From contig CM034546.1 in NCBI GenBank assembly GCA_020055645.1, positions 54,560,001-54,624,000 of the forward strand: 64,000 bases of DNA. The letters run 5' to 3'. Positions 10,101 through 17,959 of the stretch are shown piece after piece. The notes under the pieces are model-generated. The model made no database searches and was not told the origin of the DNA. It worked only from the letters and a program-made list of their open reading frames with translations. The first letter of the stretch is position 1. Every line of letters begins with the position of its first letter. A program made the position numbers and the translations under genes. Source of the stretch: Tomocerus qinae (lineage: Eukaryota; Arthropoda; Collembola; Entomobryomorpha; Tomoceridae).

Positions 10101-11542
10101 TTTTTTAAATTCTTGGATTTAATTTTTTAAATTCTTGGATTTAATTTTTTAAATTCTTGGATTTAATTTTTTAAATTCTTGGATTTAATTTTTTAAATTC
10201 TTGGATTTAATTTTTTAAATTCTTGGATTTAATTTTTTAAATTCTTGGATTTAATTTTTAAATTCTTGGATTTAATTTTTTAAATTCTTGGATTTAATTT
10301 TTAAATTCTTGGATTTAATTTTTAAATTCTTGGATTTAATTTTTTAAATTCTTGGATTTAATTTTTTAAATTCTTGGATTTAATTTTTTAAATTTTAGTT
10401 TAATTTTTCAAATTCTTGGATTTAATTTTTTAAATTCTTGGATTTAATTTTTTAAATTCTTGGATTTAATTTTTTAAATTCTTGGATTTAATTTTTTAAA
10501 TTCTTGGATTTAATTTTTTAAATTCTTGGATTTAATTTTTTAAATTCTTGGATTTAATTTTTTAAATTCTTGGATTTAATTGGGTAAAAATGTAAAAATT
10601 TAACCTATACTGGTTTATTGTTTGCAATTTAAAAAGTATAAACGCAGTCAGTTGTTTTAATCTGAGAAACTTTTTCGGGGATCATTAGTGATTCAACATG
10701 TTTTTGTAAAATGTAAAATTTGTAAAATTCTATAGATGTGGACCAATTCGTAACAGCATTATTCGAGATATCAATGCAGGAAGAATGCTTTATAAAATAT
10801 TCGTCTGGCAGGAATGCATTTTTTCATGAAATTCATGTTCCCCAAAAGAATAATGACAGTAAATGGAGCAACACGGAAAGATTATTCATTCAAAGTATGC
10901 AAAATCAAAAACGTTTACTAAAAGCAGTTCCATTTCCACAATTAATAATCAAAATCATTCGTTGTCACAAGCAATCGGAAAATGTGGTTCCTAGTTTGTC
11001 TATAAATTTGAAGCCTGTTTTAGAAGGTAGTTATATAAAAAGTAGATTTCTTCAATGTGAGACATTAGCATTTCTAACTAACGTGTAGTTTCTATTTTTG
11101 TTTTTAGATCAAATACAGGTGGAAATGCAGTTGTTTTCCGTTATTTGTAAGCAGGGAAATGGCAAGTTTGTAAGCTTCGTCAAATACAACGCAGATCAGT
11201 TCGCTGAAGAAAATTTATCTAAATCATGCTGGATTTTTACCAAAATGTCAAATAAGCGCAAAGAAGCCAAGGTAAAGAAAAAATATTTTTGTCAACTTAA
11301 TTTTAGATTTGATTGGATTTTTGATGCAGGTAGTCGGTTGGCCTTCACTTTACTCTCATCTGTCTTCACTGGGCACAAAAGAGCTGAATTTGAAAAATAA
11401 TTCTAACAAAAAGGATGACAAAGATTTCGTGGAATTTTGCTCTCAAGCATGTTATTGCTTTTACAAAAGCAATATTGTGCAATACCAAAAAGAAATGGTA
11501 ATTCATTCTAGCATTCGACATCGACATATTTTATTTGATTGA
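1078..11542 (+). CDS. CYLD-like ubiquitin hydrolase, predicted catalytically dead (multi-exon gene)
   Basis: Proposed exons are 1078-1102, 1178-1339, 3201-3473, 10736-11026, 11108-11271 and 11330-11542, with intron phases 1,1,1,1,0 that all join in frame. The translation follows the USP domain of CYLD, a deubiquitinase for Lys63 and linear chains. It has the Cys-box region GIGKGKGIE..SSYIDATLF, then FVTALFEI, LIIKI, ELFAVLC-like MQLFSVIC, VSFVKY, and a C-terminal Cys/Tyr segment ending near the usual CYLD C-terminus. The nucleophile position is Ser (TCG at 3242), the general-base His is Lys (11164) and the triad Asp is Lys or missing (11242). The zinc-binding B-box insert of CYLD is absent: only an 81-bp intron lies where it should be. 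No frameshift or stop interrupts the exons. I infer a pseudoenzyme rather than a dead gene. CAP-Gly exons were not seen. Confidence 0.75.
1178..1339 (+). CDS. exon upstream of the CYLD-like catalytic region
   Basis: It is preceded by a pyrimidine-rich tract ending in TTACAG and followed by GTAAGAT. It is open in phase 1-1 for 54 codons (WYENAKTLTKKF... to ...LDVAE). The last base C joins GA at 3201 to give Arg, producing RIGKGKGIE, which lines up with the CYLD segment before the Cys box. The peptide itself has no domain that I recognise. Confidence 0.5.
1340..2770. other. AT-rich intron of the CYLD-like gene
   Basis: There are no convincing exons or mobile elements, only poly-A/T runs and short inverted repeats. 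Confidence 0.4.
2772..3050. repeat. long imperfect palindrome (foldback)
   Basis: The arm at about 2806-2898 (GAGTTTCTTATTATAAGTCT... to GAGCTCGATAGATGCCCCA) is repeated as its reverse complement at about 2935-3020, with a spacer of about 35 bp. Weaker pairing (GCATCG, AAAAATAT) extends the stem outward to about 2772 and 3050. The stem lies in an intron of the CYLD-like gene, just upstream of the Cys-box exon. Confidence 0.75.
3201..3473 (+). CDS. CYLD-like exon with the substituted Cys box
   Basis: Acceptor TTTCTTATAG ends at 3200 and donor GTAAGAT starts at 3474. The peptide GKGIE....NSSYIDATLF matches the CYLD Cys box, where NSCYLDSTLF is usual, so the catalytic Cys is Ser (codon TCG, 3242-3244). 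The remaining part, to MGSKIPGVRDGIL, follows the CYLD helical region. One base (G, 3473) is carried into the next exon. Confidence 0.8.
3878..5262. mobile_element. foldback DNA element with ~280-bp terminal inverted repeats
   Basis: The left arm 3878-4157 and right arm 4983-5262 are near-identical reverse complements, beginning TATTACTATTTCAGTATAAC. If the outer TA at each end is the target duplication, the insertion fits TA-targeting elements. The interior (4158-4982) holds copies of a 40-bp unit and the unclassified interspersed repeat seen elsewhere in the window. Two apparent ORFs, one per arm, are mirror images and are not genes. The element sits inside the large CYLD-like intron. Confidence 0.7.
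4150..4800 (+). repeat. interspersed repeat with internal ~40-bp minisatellite, copy 1
   Basis: About seven copies of a ~40-bp unit (ATTAATGTTGACTATGAAAA...) run from 4150 to 4450. A conserved tail follows: ATAAATGCAAAATAGATTTA, CACTTTGACTATCAAAATG, GCGCGGTAT, CAATAGGGTTCG and CCAAGTTTGGTCAAC. The same order occurs near 12.7-13.5, 31.8-32.2 and 54.7-55.5 kb. The family type is unknown. Confidence 0.65.
5345..6039. mobile_element. hAT-type MITE, 695 bp, copy 1
   Basis: The ends are CAGGGCCGCC and GGCGGCCCTG, flanked by a perfect 8-bp duplication GGTATGCG (5337-5344 and 6040-6047). An 8-bp duplication and a CAG-starting inverted repeat are typical of hAT elements. It has no transposase frame. 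A second copy of the same length lies inverted at 36389-37083 and a diverged fragment at about 61455-61643. Confidence 0.9.
6089..7616. mobile_element. TIR element carrying an inverted 21-bp minisatellite
   Basis: The ends GGGTGAAATCGTATCAACTG (6089) and its reverse complement (7593-7616) match with one difference over 24 bp. Inside lie a perfect hairpin (6452-6541, arms GCACCGGATACCAAGAACC) and the inverted 21-bp repeat array. No transposase frame is visible, so this is a non-autonomous element of unknown superfamily. Confidence 0.6.
6746..7390. repeat. 21-bp minisatellite that reverses orientation in the middle
   Basis: About ten units containing CCATTTCTAAACCATTGGAA fill 6746-6963. About twenty units of the reverse complement fill 6965-7390. 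The turning point is CCATTAAAAATGG. As 21 is a multiple of three and the unit lacks stops in several frames, it creates long but meaningless ORFs on both strands. Confidence 0.9.
7617..7860 (+). pseudogene. non-LTR retrotransposon (R1/Jockey-like) fragment
   Basis: The peptide CLSHLLSPTAALECIVGIEP, then IDLFLTK..A...AHRLR, matches the segment between the reverse transcriptase and RNase H of R1/Jockey-type LINEs, where a PTAALE..LG..PLDL motif is common. It ends in a stop at 7857-7859 and has no preceding RT. It is a short relic within the CYLD-like intron. Confidence 0.6.
7861..9104. other. AT-rich intronic stretch, nothing recognised
   Basis: Poly-T and poly-A runs without a convincing exon, repeat or RNA gene. 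Confidence 0.4.
9105..10582 (+). repeat. 22-bp tandem array, about 66 copies
   Basis: The unit AATTTTTTAAATTCTTGGAT plus TT repeats almost without change from 9105 to 10582. It shows only length changes in the T run and a few substitutions (TATATTC, TTCTCGG), plus one degenerate unit near 10392. It lies in the CYLD-like intron, 150 bp before the next exon. Confidence 0.95.
10736..11026 (+). CDS. CYLD-like exon, middle of the USP fold
   Basis: Acceptor ATTCTATAG ends at 10735 and donor GTAGTT starts at 11027. The carried G plus AT gives Asp, so DVDQFVTALFEI reads through and aligns with the DPEEFLNILF region of CYLD. Later KAVPFPQLIIKI aligns with the APSCLIIQMPRF strand, and VVPSLSINLKPVLE with the PSLELxITDLLED strand. 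The exon is intact, with no stops. Confidence 0.75.
11108..11271 (+). CDS. CYLD-like exon with substituted His and Asp boxes
   Basis: It follows an 81-bp intron (acceptor TTTTTAG at 11101-11107) and ends at donor GTAAAG (11272). QVEMQLFSVICKQ aligns with the CYLD strand before the His box. GKFVSFVKY replaces the usual SHYVAFVKY, so Lys (11164-11166) stands for His. CWIFTKM replaces the usual WLFFDSM, so the Asp is lost. These family positions are from memory of CYLD; the residues here are read directly. Confidence 0.75.
11330..11542 (+). CDS. CYLD-like terminal exon
   Basis: A 58-bp intron (11272-11329, acceptor TTGATGCAG) precedes it in phase 0. The peptide runs from VVGWPSLYSHLSSL to a TGA at 11540-11542. 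FCSQACYCFYKSNIVQYQK corresponds to the [20 protein letters not shown] terminus of CYLD, followed by an extra tail of about 20 residues. Confidence 0.7.
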   Translation, partial: VVGWPSLYSHLSSLGTKELNLKNNSNKKDDKDFVEFCSQACYCFYKSNIVQYQKEMVIHSSIRHRHILFD

Positions 11543-12133
11543 CGCAAATGGAAAGATAATTTATTTTCGTAAACACCAACAAAGGATACGGCACCTGGTA
11601 AAAATTTAAAATGACAAAAATAACTATGGTAGTAGGTCATATTGTGGTGCAGTTTTGAAATCGGTGTCAATAGGGCTCAATTTGCCTCGTTTATACATAC
11701 ATATGTGAAATATCTTTCTTTTTTTGGAGCAGGATGTAAAAAATTTTACCTCGGGCGCACCAATTGACAAACCACGAAAAAAGGTCAATTAAAACATATT
11801 GTGAAACACGGAAGAATTGTTAAGTCAAGATTCTATTGTATTTATTTAAAATAAAGCCTTTGTGTTTTAGTTATTATGATTAAAGGAGGAAATGATATTT
11901 ACAAGACTGTTGACCTCTGTACGGGACTGAAATGTCAAATTTTGTTTTTCGTTGAAAAATTCCGATGTGAATGGGAGGTATCGTTCAAAAGGTGGGGTGG
12001 GATACAGACCAACAGTAAACAATTTTGCCATAGAGGCATCTTGAAAAGAGGTCAAAGTTTTGTTCTTGTAAAAATTGGGATAGTTAAACAATCTGAAGCT
12101 CAGGCATTAGAGCAGCAGAGAATATATTGTAAG

Positions 12134-12421
12134 CAGTGTTCCGTTTTAGCCGGCTAAAAATGATTTTGACCAGCCGGCTAAAATGGCTGAAATGGCTAGT
12201 GGCTAAAATGGCTGAAATGGCTAGTGGCCAAAATGGCCAAAAATCATGATTTTTAAATTTACCGCCAAGTCAAGGATGATTTTATTAGTTCACATAACCC
12301 CATTTGACTATTTTTGGCCATTTCAGCCATTTTAGCCACTGGGTAACAAGAATTACAACCTGCCAGCCGGCCATCTTAGCCAGCCATTTTAACCAAACAG
12401 CCGGCTGGTCATCGAACACTG
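12134..12421. mobile_element. hAT-type MITE, 288 bp
   Basis: It begins CAGTGTTCCGTTTTAGCCGG and ends CCGGCTGGTCATCGAACACTG in inverted form. It is flanked by a perfect 8-bp duplication ATTGTAAG (12126-12133 and 12422-12429). The interior is repeats of GGCTAAAATGGCTGAAATGG and its complement. It has no coding capacity. The terminal CAGTG and 8-bp duplication are hAT hallmarks. Confidence 0.9.
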
Positions 12422-12689
12422 ATTGTAAGTAGCATTGAGTTTCGGCTTGGACCCTCTCAAATGCCAGTTGCTTTAGATATCCCAATTTTCAAATGCATGA
12501 AGTTTGATATCGATTATGGTCCTCCTTTGCAAAAATAGTTCAATAAAACGGCCTTATTCCGTTTTTAGCTTTTCAACGACTAATGACACCTTACAATTGA
12601 CATTTTTGACAAAAAAACCTCAGCTGTCATCCTCTAGAGAGCAACAATTTTGAAATATTTTTACAACAATCAAGCAAAACTTCATTAGA

Positions 12690-13485
12690 GCTTTATTTTA
12701 AATCGGGCAGAATTATGATTAAGTATTCCCTGTATCAAAACCTACAACAAGCTGTAACAGAAGCTCTCCTGAGTAAAGAGGACCGCGTACAAATTTTTGA
12801 TCAAATACTAGTAGGATAGATCTATTTTGAATATTACAGAAATGACTAGCTACCCAAATTAGATCAACATTGACATAACTCAAACTAAAAATGAACAAAA
12901 ATTAAAAACAAATCAATGTCGACTATCACAATTAATAAAAATTCAAAACAGATTAATGTTGAATATCAAAATCAACAGAAAATCAAAATAGATTAATGCT
13001 GAATCTAAATCCGTTAATATAGAATATCTAAATATAAAGAAATTCAAAAACTTTGACTATAAAATCGAATATAAATGCGAATTGGAATATTTCCTTTATC
13101 TAGAAGTTATTTTCTGGTTTTATCTCCTTCATTATAAAATCTTAAATTTGATAGAAGCTGAGTGAAATATTTTATACTATACAAAAAATATTTATAGGAA
13201 ACGCAATTGGAACTTCAATGCCCATTTAATGCAAAATTTTCACTTTGACTATCAAAATGGAAACAAAATGAGCGAGCGGTATCTGATTAACTTATGGACA
13301 TATTTGAACCAAAATGAATAGGGTTCGTCACTGGTGTATAGGCATTGTTCCCGCCAAGTTTGGTCAACTTTGGTCAGTGTATTCGAAAGTTGTCGTTTAT
13401 ACGAACGGACAGACAGACTGTGCGCTTCAATAGCCTGCATTATTCAGGCGAGCTAAAACTGGTTAGATTTCAAAATGTATGTAGT
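12690..13485 (+). repeat. interspersed repeat family, copy 2
   Basis: It starts with a coding-like head (CAACAAGCTGTAACAGAAGC, 12749 on), passes through degenerate 40-bp units (12880-13000), and ends with the shared tail (GGGTTCGTCACTGGTGTATA, CCAAGTTTGGTCAAC, GAACGGACAGACAGACTGTG). No open frame is retained throughout. Confidence 0.55.
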
Positions 13486-15127
13486 TTAGAAAGGGAGGTA
13501 AGGAAATGTTTTCGAAAATTCCAAAAGATCCGATATATGGCTATGCATGTTTGACTTCTGTGCTAAGTTACATTGCAACAGTCCATTCGTTTTCGAGTTA
13601 TTCCATATAGACCCTGAAATACTGAAAAATGAGTTTTTCTACTGCAATATTAGTTCACAACACTAAAGTGGAACCATTAGTGGAAAGGTTGATATATGTA
13701 GGTATAATAGGTAACTTGTTGTTCCGGGAAATCACTTTGACATGATGTCTAACCTTAATTTACCTTTTAGATTTTTTAATATTGCCATTGTAATTTGTAC
13801 TGCAAATGTTCAAATAATCTCCTTTGGATGTTGTTTCTCTAAAAGTTTTACTCGAATCAATAAAATTAATATTGAAAATCAGCTGGCAAACCCTTTGACT
13901 ATACCAAATAAGTTGATTTTAATCTGGTTATTATCACCATCGCAATCAAACAAAAATATTTTAGATCAAATCCTAAGTGTATTTCAATAGTGAATGATGT
14001 CAGTAGCACTACTCCAAATCTTTTAAATATTCGCCAATAATTTTTTTTTTCAATTGTTCAAAAGCAGTTACCGGTTTTATAAAATACTTGTCAAACTGCA
14101 TTATTAATTCAATATATTAATTTACAAAAATAATTCCAATTAAATAAATCAGTATGCCAATTTCATAATTTTAGGTCCAAACCTAATTATGAAATTATAT
14201 TCCGCTTAATTTTACGGTTGTCGCCTAAATTCACCTATTTACGTTTTGTAGTCTATTTCCCCTAAAATTTATCATGTAAACAATATTGTCTGTTTATTTT
14301 TATTATGTAATATCAATAGTTAAATTTTATTTTGTTTTGTTTACAGGAAAGACGTTGGGATTAAGTGCGACCCAAATAAATAGCGTATGTAATAGGTGGA
14401 GATGTAAAAGGTCCTGAGCGATTTAGCAGATAAAGTGAATTGCAATCCCAATAAACTGATTTCCTAATACTGCACCGTACATACTAACATACCAAATACG
14501 TTTATACTACTACAGTCATGATTGAACGGCAAATCATTTGTAATTTCTGAAACTTTCATTTTCTGTTACACAACTTACAAAATGGCACTGTTAACTATTC
14601 ATATCTTGTCATACAAACGTCCCATGTGCGCCATATAAATAAGTTCACATCCTCTATTCTATTTACTCCCTGTATGATAATTTTGAACATCACATTACGC
14701 CACTAATCGAAAGAAGATTAATCTGAATTTATGATTGCAGCCTTTTGCATGTTTTATAGTGAGCAGAAATGCAAAGTGCTTGAGTTTACAAAGTACTATT
14801 ATCCACTTCTGACAACAACTGATATGAGCGTTTCGTGTAATTTATATAATTGCAATAAATATACTGTCCTATTTTATAATGAAGGTAGATACCATTATTT
14901 CAGTCGTATTATCGGTAAAATAATCCTTTCATTAATTGCGACTTTTCAATACGGTTCACTTCACTCATTTATTAACCAACATTAACAGACAAATTTTAAA
15001 TTTTGTTCCTCACTCTGCTCGAGCAACTTTTTCGAAGGTAGTTTTCTGGTAAAAGCCTATTGATAAAGTTTAACTTCATAATTTATTTAATTCGTTTAAT
15101 TGACGGGATCCTCTATTTAAATATTAG
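13486..15127. other. intergenic stretch upstream of the first E2
   Basis: Short ORFs here have no recognisable content or splice support. The last bases (ATATTAG, 15121-15127) are a plausible acceptor for the E2 exon. Confidence 0.35.
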
Positions 15128-15135
15128 GTTTTACA

Positions 15136-15585
15136 ATGGCAAATGATCGCATACAAAAGGAACTCGCTGAGATGAAGCACAATCCACCTGCTTTGTGCTG
15201 TGCTGGTCCGGCAAAAGGCAACATGACGGAATGGAATGCTACTATTGCTGGGCCTCCATTTACTCCCTACCAAGGGGGAATGTTTAAACTAAAAATTAAG
15301 TTTCCAGCAAATTATCCTACAGATCCACCTAAAGTAACTTTTGAAACAAAAGTATATCACATGAATATTGCAGAAGACGGCTACATCTGTTTGGACATTT
15401 TGGATGTCAACAAAAAATGGAATCCAAATATAACGATCGGGAAAATTTTATTGGCCATTTGTGGTCTCCTATCAAAACCAAATACAGATGACCCAAATAA
15501 TTCCGTAAAAGCTGAGTTATATTTGAATGATCGAATTGAGTACAGTAAAGCCGCTCAAGAATGGACTAGACTTTATGCTAAATAA
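15136..15585 (+). CDS. ubiquitin-conjugating enzyme E2, UBE2D-like, diverged (copy 1)
   Basis: A 149-residue E2 core domain, the size of UBE2D/effete. It takes ubiquitin from E1 onto its active Cys and passes it on with an E3. It shows PPALCCAGP, the YQGG and IKFP..YP..PP strands, the active Cys85 in GYICLDIL, and LLAIC with DDP after it. The HPN motif reads HMN (75-77), so the Pro is replaced while His and Asn stay. The RING-contact Phe62 is Thr, and a two-residue insertion precedes KWNPN, whose Ala96 equivalent is Asn. The frame is intact and continuous. An acceptor (ATATTAG) ends 8 bp before the ATG and the frame is open across it, so an upstream exon, coding or UTR, is likely. More than half of the residues match the copy at 38924. 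Confidence 0.93.
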   Translation: MANDRIQKELAEMKHNPPALCCAGPAKGNMTEWNATIAGPPFTPYQGGMFKLKIKFPANYPTDPPKVTFETKVYHMNIAEDGYICLDILDVNKKWNPNITIGKILLAICGLLSKPNTDDPNNSVKAELYLNDRIEYSKAAQEWTRLYAK

Positions 15586-16427
15586 AAAATTAAATAGCTA
15601 TTGTTTTGCTTTTTTTTAAAGTTCATCAGCTAATATTAAGTATATTTTGCAAAGTCATAAGCACATTTCAAACAGTTCTGTCAAAAATTATGCAGGGTAC
15701 TCTTCTACCCTTTTACATTACCTAGGACATAATCGAAACAATCCCGACAAGAGTAGATAAGAAATTGGATATTTGTTACGTTTCATATAAAAACACGACG
15801 AAAAATAATTATTAACAAAGCCATAAAGCAAGAATGAGACGAAATTATAAATGTTACACCGGACATTAAATATAAATATTAAGCTACAGTCGGCAAAAAT
15901 AATAATAAAATCTTGCAGGCAGCTATCCAGAGGGGGCGTTAAGAGGGGGTCGAACCCCCTCCTAAATTACAAGAAAAGGTGATTTTTTTGTCAAAATAGG
16001 TTGAAAATCCATAAATTTTTCATAATTTTTTCAAAACATTTAGGTACCATCTCCTTAGTCACATTCCTAAATACGCGGCTGGAATTAAACTAAACTGACC
16101 AGTGTCAGTCAGAGATCAATAGCCAAGGTTAGATTCTGAATAAAGTTTCAAATTCCTAAAGTTTGTGTTTGGCTGCCTGCCTGATCAGGTTAGAACTGTG
16201 TACCAACCACCTCCAATGTTGACTAAACTAATTAAACTACCGACGTACCACCCCGAAAGATTATAGAAATTTTAGAAAGGTTAAAGTACAACCTCATGTT
16301 TAATTCTTTCAAGGATAAAACAAAGTGTCTCACAAATCAAACGATAAAATTATGTGCTGGGTGTCTCCTCTATTCTTACCTTATTGTAAAAGGTAATGCA
16401 AATGGCAACTCTGGTAAAATTAAATTT
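15586..16427. other. 3' flank of the first E2
   Basis: A polyadenylation signal cannot be fixed. A piece with CTATCCAGAGGGGGCG near 15918 resembles the ends of the CTGGATACG-type MITE at 50749-50920. Otherwise nothing is recognised. Confidence 0.3.
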
Positions 16428-17481
16428 GGGTTAACATTAGGTCAGTATTTACATTTGGGTTAACATTGGGTCAGTATTTACATTTGGGTTAACAGTAGGT
16501 CAGTATTTACATTTGGGTTAACATTAGGTCAGTATTTACATTTGGGTTAACATTGGGTCAGTATTTACATTTGGGTTAACAGTAGGTCAGTATTTACATT
16601 TGGGTTAACATTAGGTCAGTATTTACATTTGGGTTAACATTAGGTCAGTATTTACATTTGGGTTAACATTAGGTCAGTATTTACATTTGGGTTAACATTA
16701 GGTCAGTATTTACATTTGGGTTAACATTAGGTCAGTATTTACATTTGGGTTAACATTAGGTCAGTATTTACATTTGGGTTAACATTAGGTCAGTATTTAC
16801 ATTTGGGTTAACATTAGGTCAGTATTTACATTTGGGTTAACATTAGGTCAGTATTTACATTTGGGTTAACATTAGGTCAGTATTTACATTTGGGTTAACA
16901 TTAGGTCAGTATTTACATTTGGGTTAACATTAGGTCAGTATTTACATTTGGGTTAACATTAGGTCAGTATTTACATTTGGGTTAACATTAGGTCAGTATT
17001 TACATTTGGGTTAACATTAGGTCAGTATTTACATTTGGGTTAACATTAGGTCAGTATTTACATTTGGGTTAACATTAGGTCAGTATTTACATTTGGGTTA
17101 ACATTAGGTCAGTATTTACATTTGGGTTAACATTAGGTCAGTATTTACATTTGGGTTAACATTAGGTCAGTATTTACATTTGGGTTAACATTAGGTCAGT
17201 ATTTACATTTGGGTTAACATTAGGTCAGTATTTACATTTGGGTTAACATTAGGTCAGTATTTACATTTGGGTTAACATTAGGTCAGTATTTACATTTGGG
17301 TTAACATTAGGTCAGTATTTACATTTGGGTTAACATTAGGTCAGTATTTACATTTGGGTTAACATTAGGTCAGTATTTACATTTGGGTTAACATTAGGTC
17401 AGTATTTACATTTGGGTTAACATTAGGTCAGTATTTACATTTGGGTTAACATTAGGTCAGTATTTACATTTGGGTTAACAT
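16428..17481 (+). repeat. 29-bp tandem array, about 36 copies
   Basis: The unit begins GGGTTAACATTAGGTCAGTA and ends TTTACATTT. Early units alternate among ATTAGG, ATTGGG and AGTAGG variants, while units from about 16600 on are identical. It ends in GTTAACATT slippage repeats at 17480-17495. Confidence 0.95.
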
Positions 17482-17499
17482 TGTTAACATTGTTAAGAT

Positions 17500-17700
17500 G
17501 TCCCAATTTATTTGTAGATAGACGAATTTATTCGAAGATGGTCGAATTTATTCAAAGATGATCTAATTTATTCGAAGATGGTCGAATTTATTTAAAGATG
17601 ATCTAATTTATTCGAAGATCGTCGGATTTATTCAAAGATGGTCGAATTTACTCAAAGGTAGTCAAACGTATTCAAAGATGGTCGAGTTTATTCCAGCCGT
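17500..17700 (+). repeat. degenerate ~20-bp tandem repeat
   Basis: About nine copies of a unit like GATGGTCGAATTTATTCAAA, with 1-4 changes each, abut the 29-bp array. Confidence 0.8.
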
Positions 17701-17959
17701 TGAATTGAGATGAAAGACAGTTGTTGGCTGTATCCACTTCCTAGTAATTCGGTTCACGTTATCGGTAGTGCCATAAATTATTGCCAATAATAGTATGTCA
17801 ATGTCAGGTCTTAACTGGCCGCCGGGTCCAACAGTCACTGATTTAAAAGTGCTTTGGTTCCGGCTTGTGTGTGGGGAGAAAGGAAAGCGAAGTAAGTGAT
17901 GATGTCGTGATACGATGAGTCATCGAGCAAGCCATTCTAGGACAGGACATTGAACGTTC

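Noticed and set aside
9105-10582. CRISPR-like appearance of regular repeats
   Set aside because: Units are contiguous without unique spacers and the DNA is eukaryotic; the same holds for the arrays at 16428 and 61640.
16428-17481. Telomere-like or satellite centromere sequence
   Set aside because: The 29-bp unit (GGGTTAAC...) is not the arthropod TTAGG repeat and the array is short and internal.
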